5,995 nt of DNA from Pseudomonadota bacterium (lineage in GTDB: Bacteria; Pseudomonadota; Gammaproteobacteria; Burkholderiales; Burkholderiaceae_C): contig JAEZZU010000328.1 of the NCBI GenBank assembly GCA_023418355.1, positions 1 through 5,995 of the forward strand, in the 5' to 3' direction. The notes beneath the pieces were generated by a model. That model saw nothing but the letters and a program-made list of their open reading frames with translations, was not told where the DNA came from and searched no databases. The translations under genes were made by a program, and so were the position numbers. Positions 1 through 5,901 of this stretch are shown one piece after another; position 1 is the stretch's first letter, and each line of letters opens with the position of its first letter.

Positions 1-1480
1 GCGCAATGCGCTTTTGCGTGACCTTGTCGGTGTATTCCTTGTCGGGAGCGACCGAGCGCAGGAAGAACAGCGCAAAGCCAAACGGTGGGTGCATGAAGGA
101 AGTCTGCATGTTCACCGCCAGCAGCACGCCGAACCAGATCAGGTCAATGCCCAGCTTGTCCGCCACGGGTGCCAGCAGGGGCACGACGATGAAGGACAGC
201 TCAAAGAAGTCCAGGAAGAATGCGAGGATGAACACCATCACGTTCACCAGGATCAGGAAGCCCAGCTGACCGCCTGGCAGGTCTGCCAGCAGGTGCTCTA
301 CCCACAGCGGGCCGTCCACGCCCTGGAAGGTCAGACCGAACATGGTTGCACCGATCAGGATGAACATCACAAAGCACGACAGCTTGGTGGTGGACATCAG
401 CGCCTGCTTGAGCAGCGTAAAGCTCAGGCGGCGGCGCACGATGGCCGTGATCATGGCACCGATGGCACCCATGGCGCGACCATCGGTGGGTGTGGCAATG
501 CCCAGGAAGATGGTGCCCAGCACCAGGAAGATCAGCAGCAGCGGAGGAATCAGCACAAAGGTGACTTTTTCCGCTACCTGCGACAGCAGGCCCAGACCTG
601 TCAGGCGGTTGATGGATGCCGCCACAAAAGCCAGCGCCACGCCAAAGCACATGGCAAACACGATGGTTTCATCGGTGGCCACTTTTTCCACCACTTCACC
701 GGTGAACCAGGTGTGGATGGTGGGCATGTTCTGCGCAGCAAACACCGATACCGCCACGCACAGCACGGTGAGCACCAGCAGCGAAGTCAGGCCGCTGGAG
801 CCGTCTTTTTCCTTCAGGCTGCGTGCTTCGGGCGGCAGGGCAGGCACCATGTGTGGCTTGAAGAAAGCCAGCAGGAAAATAAAGATCATGTAAAAGGCCA
901 CCAGCATGAAGCCGGGGACGAACGCGCCCTTGTACATGTCGCCCACGCTGCGGCCCAGCTGGTCGGCCAAGATGATCAGCACCAGCGAAGGTGGAATGAT
1001 CTGCGCCAGCGTGCCGGAAGCTGCAATCACGCCCGAGGCCACACGGCGGTCATAGCCGTAACGCATCATGATGGGCAGCGAGATCAGGCCCATCGAGATC
1101 ACGGATGCCGCCACCACGCCGGTGGTTGCAGCCAGCATGGCGCCGACCAGAATCACGGCAATGGCCACGCCACCGCGAATGGGGCCAAACAGCTGGCCGA
1201 CGGTGTCCAGCAGGTCTTCTGCCATGCCGCTGCGTTCCAGAATCAGCCCCATCAGGGTGAAGAACGGAATGGCGAGCATGGTTTCGTTCTGCATGATGCC
1301 GTAGATGCGCAGCGGCAGCGCCTGCAGCAACGCCTCGGGCAGCACGCCCAGTTCGATACCGATGACCGCAAAGAACAGGCCGCAGGCACCCAGGCTGAAG
1401 GCCACGGGAAAGCCCAGCGGCAAGAAGCAGATCAGCCCCGCGAACATGATCGGGGCCATGTTGTTGGCAATGAATTCCAT
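1..1480 (-). CDS. TRAP transporter large permease (DctM/FcbT3-like), partial: C-terminus off left edge
   Basis: Large membrane subunit of a TRAP (tripartite ATP-independent periplasmic) transporter, the ion-gradient-driven channel part that imports an organic acid or similar solute delivered by a periplasmic binding protein. The frame is open from ATG 1480 to the left edge (493 codons visible). The start is supported by an AAGGGGAG ribosome site about 8 bases upstream. The protein is almost entirely hydrophobic, with some 11-12 likely membrane helices. Hallmarks of the DctM family are visible: SGTLAQIIPPSLVLIILA near residue 160, GIATPTDGRAMGA in the second half, and NMQTSFMHPPFGFALFFLR near the visible end. 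A charged loop (EARSLKEKDGSSG) separates the halves and resembles the longer mannitol/chloroaromatic-type (FcbT3, COG4664) subgroup; that subgroup call is an inference. The last codons seen (DKVTQKRIA) suggest only the final helix region is missing. It follows the small permease by 20 bases, so the two are co-transcribed. Substrate cannot be deduced. Confidence 0.93.
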   Translation of the reverse strand, partial: MEFIANNMAPIMFAGLICFLPLGFPVAFSLGACGLFFAVIGIELGVLPEALLQALPLRIYGIMQNETMLAIPFFTLMGLILERSGMAEDLLDTVGQLFGPIRGGVAIAVILVGAMLAATTGVVAASVISMGLISLPIMMRYGYDRRVASGVIAASGTLAQIIPPSLVLIILADQLGRSVGDMYKGAFVPGFMLVAFYMIFIFLLAFFKPHMVPALPPEARSLKEKDGSSGLTSLLVLTVLCVAVSVFAAQNMPTIHTWFTGEVVEKVATDETIVFAMCFGVALAFVAASINRLTGLGLLSQVAEKVTFVLIPPLLLIFLVLGTIFLGIATPTDGRAMGAIGAMITAIVRRRLSFTLLKQALMSTTKLSCFVMFILIGATMFGLTFQGVDGPLWVEHLLADLPGGQLGFLILVNVMVFILAFFLDFFELSFIVVPLLAPVADKLGIDLIWFGVLLAVNMQTSFMHPPFGFALFFLRSVAPDKEYTDKVTQKRIA

Positions 1481-1500
1481 GGTGTTGTCTCCCCTTGCGC

Positions 1501-2112
1501 TCAGGCGTGCTTGGTGCCGTTTTGTTCGGCTTCTTCTTTGGCCTTGCGGATGGCTTCTGCCAGCTCTTCTTCAGCGGTTTTGTCCACCACCTTGACGGTG
1601 GGGTCGTCAATCAGGCCCATCAGGAAGGCAATGCGCTTGATGAATTCCGAAATACCCTGCAGCAGCAGCAGACCAAAGCCCAGCGGCATCATCAGATACA
1701 CAGGCCAGCGGATCAGACCGCCCGCGTTGCTGGACATTTCGCCCGATTGGTAGGCCTGCCAGAAGAAGGGGATGCCGTAGTACAGGATCACGACACACAT
1801 GGGGGTCAGGAAGCAGGCAAAGCCCAGCACGTCAATCCAGACACGGGTGCGCAGGGACAGCTTGGCATTGATCACGTCCACCTTGACGTGTTCTTTTTCC
1901 AGCAGGGTGTAGCCAGCAGCCAGCAGGAAGGACGCGGCAAACAGGTACCACTGCACTTCCAGAAAAGCGTTGGAGCTGTTGTTGAAGAGTTTGCGCACCA
2001 CCGCGTTGATGCCGCTGATGATGGTGGCCGCAAGAATCAGCCAGATGACGTACTTGCCGACCCAGGCGTTGAGCCGGTCGATCCCCCGTGAAAGTCGTAG
2101 TAGGGCTTGCAT
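1501..2112 (-). CDS. TRAP transporter small permease (DctQ/FcbT2-like)
   Basis: Small integral-membrane subunit of the TRAP transporter, which pairs with the large permease encoded just downstream. The product has 203 residues with four likely membrane helices, near residues 18-38, 52-72, 90-115 and 138-158. The family signature is clear in EVQWYLFAASFLLAAGYTLL followed by EKEHVKVDV, the DctQ pattern of a second helix ending in HVxVDV. A charged Lys/Glu-rich cytoplasmic tail (about residues 175-203) follows the last helix. I chose ATG 2112 because GGAGA lies 8 bases upstream and the protein then begins directly with an amphipathic stretch before helix 1. An in-frame ATG at 2193 would add 27 residues without family character. 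Stop TGA occupies 1503-1501. The gene is first of the visible operon. No binding-protein gene lies on its 5' side, which is less usual than a P-Q-M order. Confidence 0.92.
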   Translation of the reverse strand: MQALLRLSRGIDRLNAWVGKYVIWLILAATIISGINAVVRKLFNNSSNAFLEVQWYLFAASFLLAAGYTLLEKEHVKVDVINAKLSLRTRVWIDVLGFACFLTPMCVVILYYGIPFFWQAYQSGEMSSNAGGLIRWPVYLMMPLGFGLLLLQGISEFIKRIAFLMGLIDDPTVKVVDKTAEEELAEAIRKAKEEAEQNGTKHA

Positions 2113-2221
2113 GGTGTCTCCAAAAAGCGCGGTATGTGCCCGGGACAGCACAGAAAGCGTGTGGCCTTCGTCTGTGGGCTTATAGGAATGCACAGGTGCG
2201 CGATTCTACGGAGCATGCTCT

Positions 2222-2258
2222 CACGTTGCTGACGTGTTTGTGACGAGTTGCCTGTCAC
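2222..2258. promoter_or_regulatory. two adjacent inverted repeats upstream of dctQ; possible operator
   Basis: Two small dyads sit side by side 110-146 bases upstream of the dctQ start: CACGT-N5-ACGTG (2222-2236) and GTGAC-N9-GTCAC (2240-2258). An A/T tract (2265-2281) lies just beyond, on the upstream side for the minus-strand gene. The arrangement is compatible with a transcription-factor site plus an A-rich upstream promoter element for the TRAP operon. I could not find a convincing -35/-10 pair or a sigma-54 motif. The symmetry is seen directly; the regulatory role is inference. Confidence 0.3.
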
Positions 2259-2332
2259 TGGCGAAATTTTTTTGTTTTTTATCGGTGTTTTAAGGGTTTT
2301 TGCTAGGTTTTCCTGCAAGTAGTGAAAACCAG

Positions 2333-2356
2333 CATGAGCGGGTAAACCCGCCCATG
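2333..2356 (-). terminator. probable intrinsic terminator after the tyrosine phosphatase gene
   Basis: Starting 7 bases past the phosphatase stop codon, an imperfect hairpin is formed by CATG, one mismatch, GCGGG, loop TAAA, CCCGC, one mismatch, CATG. On the minus strand it is followed, five bases later, by a short TTTT run. Position and GC stem fit a rho-independent terminator, though the T run is weak. It would separate the phosphatase transcript from the TRAP operon downstream. Confidence 0.5.
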
Positions 2357-2362
2357 CATGCA

Positions 2363-2878
2363 TCATTGGCTCAGCGGTTGCTGCACATGTTCACGCTCGA
2401 TATGACGCAGTACGCCCTGGCAGGCGTCTTCGATCAGGTCCAGCACATGCTCGAAGCCCTGGTCGCCCCCATAGTAGGGGTCGGGCACCACGGCGCTGCG
2501 CATTTCCTGACAGAACTCGGTCAGGCGGTGCAGCTTCTGGCGCTGCGTGGGTGGGCACAGTGCCTGTGCCCGCGCCATGTTTTCGTGGTCCATGACCAGC
2601 ACCAGGTCAAAGCGTGCAAAGTCCTCACGCGTGAGCTGGCGCGCGCGCAGGTCACTCAGGTCATAGCCGCGCTGCAGCGCGTGCTTCTGGCTGCGCAGGT
2701 CGGGTGCTTCACCCACGTGGTAGGCATGGGTGCCGCAGGAGTCCACCTGCAGCCAGTCCTCCCAGCCCTTGCGCCGAATCATGTCGCGCATGACGCCGTG
2801 CGCTGTCGGGCTGCGGCAGATGTTGCCCATGCAGACCATCAGGATGGCATAGGGAGAAATGGCGGTTCTGGTGTTCAT
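2363..2878 (-). CDS. low-molecular-weight protein tyrosine phosphatase
   Basis: Cytoplasmic cysteine-dependent phosphatase that removes phosphate from protein tyrosines. Bacterial members often act on tyrosine kinases of polysaccharide export or on stress proteins; the target here is unknown. The product has 171 residues, typical of the family plus a short extra N-terminus. The P-loop CMGNICRSP lies at residues 16-24, with nucleophile Cys16 and phosphate-binding Arg22 of the CX5R(S/T) signature. The general acid is Asp133 in DPYYGG (133-138), the usual D-P-Y motif. The segment DSCGTHAYHVGEAPD (46-60) and VMDHENM (95-101) also match the fold. The start at ATG 2878 leaves about 9 residues before the first strand. 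No good Shine-Dalgarno sequence is present (only AAGA about 11 bases upstream), so translation may be modest. It is not next to an exopolysaccharide kinase gene, so it appears to be a stand-alone gene. It is transcribed divergently from the tRNA. Confidence 0.95.
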   Translation of the reverse strand: MNTRTAISPYAILMVCMGNICRSPTAHGVMRDMIRRKGWEDWLQVDSCGTHAYHVGEAPDLRSQKHALQRGYDLSDLRARQLTREDFARFDLVLVMDHENMARAQALCPPTQRQKLHRLTEFCQEMRSAVVPDPYYGGDQGFEHVLDLIEDACQGVLRHIEREHVQQPLSQ

Positions 2879-2992
2879 GCTCGGAATTTCTTGCAGTATT
2901 CGTGCCGCAACTGAGAAATCTGCGGCTTGGTCTGTGATAGATTATTGGCCGTTCTGTGCTGTAACTCTTGGCGCGGAACGCATCACACCACA

Positions 2993-3066
2993 GCGGGTGT
3001 AGTTCAATGGTAGAACGCCAGCTTCCCAAGCTTGATACGAGGGTTCGATTCCCTTCACCCGCTCCA
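2993..3066 (+). tRNA. tRNA-Gly (anticodon CCC)
   Basis: A complete 74-base cloverleaf that reads GGG glycine codons. The acceptor stem GCGGGTG (2993-2999) pairs perfectly with CACCCGC (3056-3062), followed by T3063 and an encoded CCA (3064-3066). The D stem is GTTC/GAAC (3002-3005/3013-3016). The anticodon loop TTCCCAA (3023-3029) gives anticodon CCC at 3025-3027. The T arm is GAGGG-TTCGATT-CCCTT (3039-3055) with the conserved TTCGA. Overall it closely resembles E. coli glyU as I remember it. The anticodon stem CCAGC/GCTTG contains one C-U mismatch (C3019 with U3033), which is unusual. The gene stands alone between two minus-strand genes. Confidence 0.97.
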
Positions 3067-3075
3067 TCTATTGCC

Positions 3076-3095
3076 CGCCAGCGGCGCGTCTTTTT
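3076..3095 (+). terminator. possible intrinsic terminator of the tRNA gene
   Basis: Ten bases after the tRNA CCA end, a short stem CGCC-AGC-GGCG (3076-3086) is followed by CGTC and a run of five T (3091-3095). The stem has only four pairs and a three-base loop, so it is weak, but the location and T run are right. It lies just before the convergent end of the acidic-protein gene. Confidence 0.42.
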
Positions 3096-3100
3096 CCCCT

Positions 3101-3469
3101 TCACTCCAGCTCAAAGGCCTGCCGCAGTGCATCGCCAAAGTCGGCCGTGCCTGACAGCGTCAGGGTCAACGTGGCATAGCTACCGGGCTGTGGAGATTCT
3201 GCTTCCACCACGCCCTGCTGTGCCTGCCAGCGGATACGCAGGGGGCGGCCACTGTCGTCATCCTGGGCGCTGAGGTCCCAGTCCCAGTCGCCCCCTTCGT
3301 CCAGCGGCGCGCGGCGGCCGGGAAAGTCGTTACTGGCCCAGCGCAGGACTTGCTGTACTTCGCTGAGCAGGGCGCTCCAGCGGCTGTCGGTGACGCTGGC
3401 CATGGCATCCCAGGTGCCGTTGCCGTCTTCGTCTTCGCTGTATTCAAAATCGAGGTAGTCGAGAGCCAT
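3101..3469 (-). CDS. small acidic protein of unknown function
   Basis: I do not recognise this family. The product has 122 residues, is strongly acidic and tryptophan-rich, and has no signal peptide or membrane helix, so it is probably cytoplasmic. The N-terminus (MALDYLDFEYSEDEDGNGTW) and the middle (DEGGDWDWDLSAQDDDSG) are clusters of Asp/Glu. A helix-like stretch (SRWSALLSEVQQVLRWA) lies between them. The C-terminal half looks like beta strands (LRIRWQAQQGVVEA, YATLTLTLSG) ending in a short helix (FGDALRQAFELE). It reads as a genuine compact alpha/beta domain, not a chance frame. The start at ATG 3469 is supported by AAAGGAAC about 8 bases upstream. Stop is TGA at 3103-3101. It is monocistronic here, its 3' end faces the tRNA, and it is divergent from the kinase remnant. 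No function can be inferred from the neighbours. Confidence 0.8.
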   Translation of the reverse strand: MALDYLDFEYSEDEDGNGTWDAMASVTDSRWSALLSEVQQVLRWASNDFPGRRAPLDEGGDWDWDLSAQDDDSGRPLRIRWQAQQGVVEAESPQPGSYATLTLTLSGTADFGDALRQAFELE

Positions 3470-3480
3470 TTGCTTGTTCC

Positions 3481-3548
3481 TTTACAAAAAGCATAGCTAT
3501 TGGCGCTGGTATGCACTTGTTTTTACAAGCAAAACACATGCAAGCCAA
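3481..3548. repeat. repeat-like intergenic segment with small hairpins
   Basis: The gap between the acidic-protein gene and the kinase remnant (3470-3693) has no gene I can support. Its left third contains the self-complementary ATAGCTAT (3493-3500) within CAAAAAGCATAGCTATTGGC, and then CTTGT-TTTT-ACAAG (3516-3529), a 5-bp stem with a T loop. The order AAAGCATAGCT, GGCGCT, CTTG...CAAG resembles a dispersed non-coding repeat that I recall from Comamonadaceae intergenic regions, in a worn form. The identification is from memory and weak. It also lies just upstream of the acidic-protein start and could overlap its promoter. Confidence 0.25.
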
Positions 3549-3693
3549 GGTTTTATGAGCGCATGGCGCTTCTCTTTTATCAAGACTTGGGCTGTACGCC
3601 GTGTCAGCCGCTGGTTTTCATGCGCTGCCTGGTCCGGTCCGCTTTCAGATTCTTCCTAGCCCAGATTACACCTGTGCTGCATAGCATCCGCAG

Positions 3694-5901
3694 ATGCTTT
3701 TGCCCCCGAAGGAGGATGCTCCGCGATCTTTGCGCCTGACTGCCAGCAAGGTGACATGGCTGCCGGTTGTACTGCTGTACGGCATGACGGCGGCCGTGCT
3801 GTTGTGCCTGGCCGTGATGACGGCTTTCTATGGCTATTGGCTGGTCGAGCAAAACAGTTCCCAGTACCGGCGGTAAATGAATGCAGCCGCCTATAGCACC
3901 CAGATATTTCTGGACCAGCGCGAGCAATTGCTGCGTGCGACGGCGGCGTCTGCCGGGCGCAATCTGGCGCAGCTGCCAGCCAGTGAAACACCCAGTCGCA
4001 TGGGCGCTTCACGGCAGATCCGTCTTTTCCCTTTGCTGGATGGGCCAGACCGCTACCAGTGGTCGCTGGTCTTGATGCCGCGCGCCGTCGAGGCATTTGC
4101 GCAGGCGCAGGTGGAGCTGATCTACACCTCCATGGTTTCAGGCGCTACCCAGGTGGTGCTGGGTGATGAGCTGCCATCGTCTTTCACACTGAGTGCGCAG
4201 ACGCAGCGCTGGATTCGCGACATGCTGGCGGCACAGGCAGACAGGCTGCGCCCGGGCGAGCCGACGCCTGTGGTGTGGCTCACTCCGCCCGGAACACAGG
4301 TGAAAAAACTGTTCATGTATCTGCCGCTGGACGCAGCGGATCCACAGGCTGGCTGGCTGGGTATTGCCATTCCGGACATTGCTTCAAAGCTGGATCTGTC
4401 GCACCTGAAGGGCAGCAGCTATGCCCTGTATGCACCTGAAGGGCGACCGATTGTGCGGGGCGAAGGTGCACCCCAGTCGGTATATCTGGAGCCCTCTGAG
4501 GAAGATGGCTTTGCGCTGGACCCCGGACATTCGTATTTTGAGAACTTTGTGCTGAGCAAGTCGGTAGGGGATGCAGGCTGGCGTCTGCGCTACTTCATGC
4601 CGCGCGACCAGTTGCTCAAGGATGTGCTGCCCAGATGGAGCTGGGCATTTGTGCTGTTTCTGCTGGCGCTGGTGGGTATCTGCAGCGGCTGCCGCCAGAT
4701 CCACCGGCGCATGCTGCAGCCAGCCAGCGCACATGTGTCCAACGCGCTGCTGGCTACCGTGAACAACACGCTGGATCTGGCGCGCATTGAAGCGGGCCAC
4801 CAGCCTTTGGCGCATGCGCCGTTTTCACCCCTGCAGCTGGTGGAAGAGGTGGTGTTCAGTTTTGCCATGCGTGCAGAGAGCAAGGGGCTGAAGCTGTATT
4901 TCACAGTGGATGCGACGACCCCTGCGCTCGTGCTGGGTGATGTGAAGCTGCTGCGCCAGGTGCTGGATAACTTTGTCAACAATGCCATCAAGTTCACGGA
5001 GTCGGGCAGCGTTTTGCTGCGCCTGCACAGTGCGCTTGCTGCAGAGAAGCAGGTGCATCTGCAGTTTCAGGTGATCGACACCGGCATTGGCATGGCCCAA
5101 GAGAGTGTGCAGCGTGTGTTTGAACCTTACTTCCGGGTTGAGGGCGACAACGCATTCCGTGGCACGGGGCTGGGGCTTTCCATTTGCGCACGTCTGGCGC
5201 AGGCCTTGCAGGCCAAGCTGGATGCCAAGAGCCAGCTCGGCGTAGGCACCTGCATGGAGCTGGCGTTGACGCTGCCCGTGCCTGCCCATGCTGAGCCGGA
5301 AAACTGGCCACAGTTGCTGGCTGGGCCGGTCCATGTGCGCGGCGCAGATCCAGAGGTTGTGGCTTCGACCTGTGGCTGGCTGCGGCGCTGGGGTGCCAAG
5401 GCGCTGCCGTATCGCACAGATCTGGCGGAGGAAGATGGCGCTGTTCTGGTCGAAGCCTGGCCGTGCATGACGCCCTTGGCGCACTGGAGCGGCCCGCAAG
5501 TGCTGGCACATGCTTTGACGCAGGTGGTGGACCAGGCGCCGTCATGCAAGGCGCAGACCTGGCGGGCAAGTGCCTACAGCCTGCTGGAGCTGGGGCAGGC
5601 GGTGCAGCAGGCGCAGGGGGCAGGCAGTGCGCCCGCGAAGCAGGTGTCACCCGGCACGATGCCAGTCAATGTGCGTGTGCTGGTGGCGGAAGACCATCCC
5701 GTGACACGCATGATTCTGATCGAGCAGTTGCAGCAGCTGGGCTGCGAGGTGGCGTCTGTGCCGAATGGAAAAGAGGCGCTGCAACTACAGGGCATCATGG
5801 AATTTGACCTGATATTTACCGACTGGAATATGCCCATATTGAATGGGTTTGAACTGACGCAAGCACTGGGCGGATTCAAGACCCAAGTGCAACACCCCTA
5901 G
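3694..5901 (+). pseudogene. decayed hybrid sensor histidine kinase (BvgS/RpfC-like), triple lesion
   Basis: Remnant of a membrane-bound hybrid sensor kinase. Reading from ATG 3694, helix 1 (WLPVVLLYGMTAAVLLCLAV) is followed by an in-frame TAA (3874-3876); ATG 3877 then opens a 674-codon frame in the same phase. Numbering from 3877: a periplasmic sensor domain of about 250 residues, helix 2 (254-270), then RRMLQPASAHVS (about 277-288) joined directly to NALLATVNNTLDLARIEAGH. This fuses the end of helix 2 to the second helix of the dimerisation domain; the expected linker/PAS and the SHE-type H-box with its phospho-histidine are gone. The ATPase domain keeps its N box (NFVNNAIKFT, 365-374), DTGIGM (401-406) and GTGLGLSI (429-436). 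A divergent linker precedes a receiver with acidic pair E605/D606 and phospho-acceptor D649 (FTDWNMP), which stops at ELTQALG near residue 664. The last codons come from the inserted element. No good ribosome site precedes 3694, so the original start is uncertain (GTG 3751 is an alternative). It could not autophosphorylate. Termination-reinitiation at TAAATG could still make a fragment. Confidence 0.85.

Noticed and set aside
14..1753. 579-codon open frame on the plus strand across the TRAP genes
   Set aside because: It is antisense to dctM and dctQ, rich in Gln/His from the complement of hydrophobic codons, and shows no domain logic. The minus-strand genes explain the region fully.
2300..2914. 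204-codon plus-strand frame over the phosphatase gene
   Set aside because: It is the complement of a phosphatase with intact catalytic motifs. The product is an Ala/Val/His/Gln-rich low-complexity sequence with no ribosome site.
2879..2992. Promoters for the tRNA (plus) and the phosphatase (minus) in the divergent gap
   Set aside because: Both genes need promoters here, but no -35/-10 pair with sensible spacing stood out enough to be placed.
2993..3066. tRNA-Gly as an integration site of a genomic island
   Set aside because: No second copy of the tRNA 3' end and no integrase were seen in the window.
2968..3273. 101-codon plus-strand frame across the tRNA
   Set aside because: It runs through the tRNA and the complement of the acidic-protein gene. 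It is a chance frame.
3500..3739. Small plus-strand frames upstream of the kinase, and AAGGAGG (3709-3715) directly followed by ATG 3716
   Set aside because: ATG 3716 is in another phase, gives only seven codons (MLRDLCA), and has no spacing from the Shine-Dalgarno-like sequence. The longer frames have no recognisable protein character.
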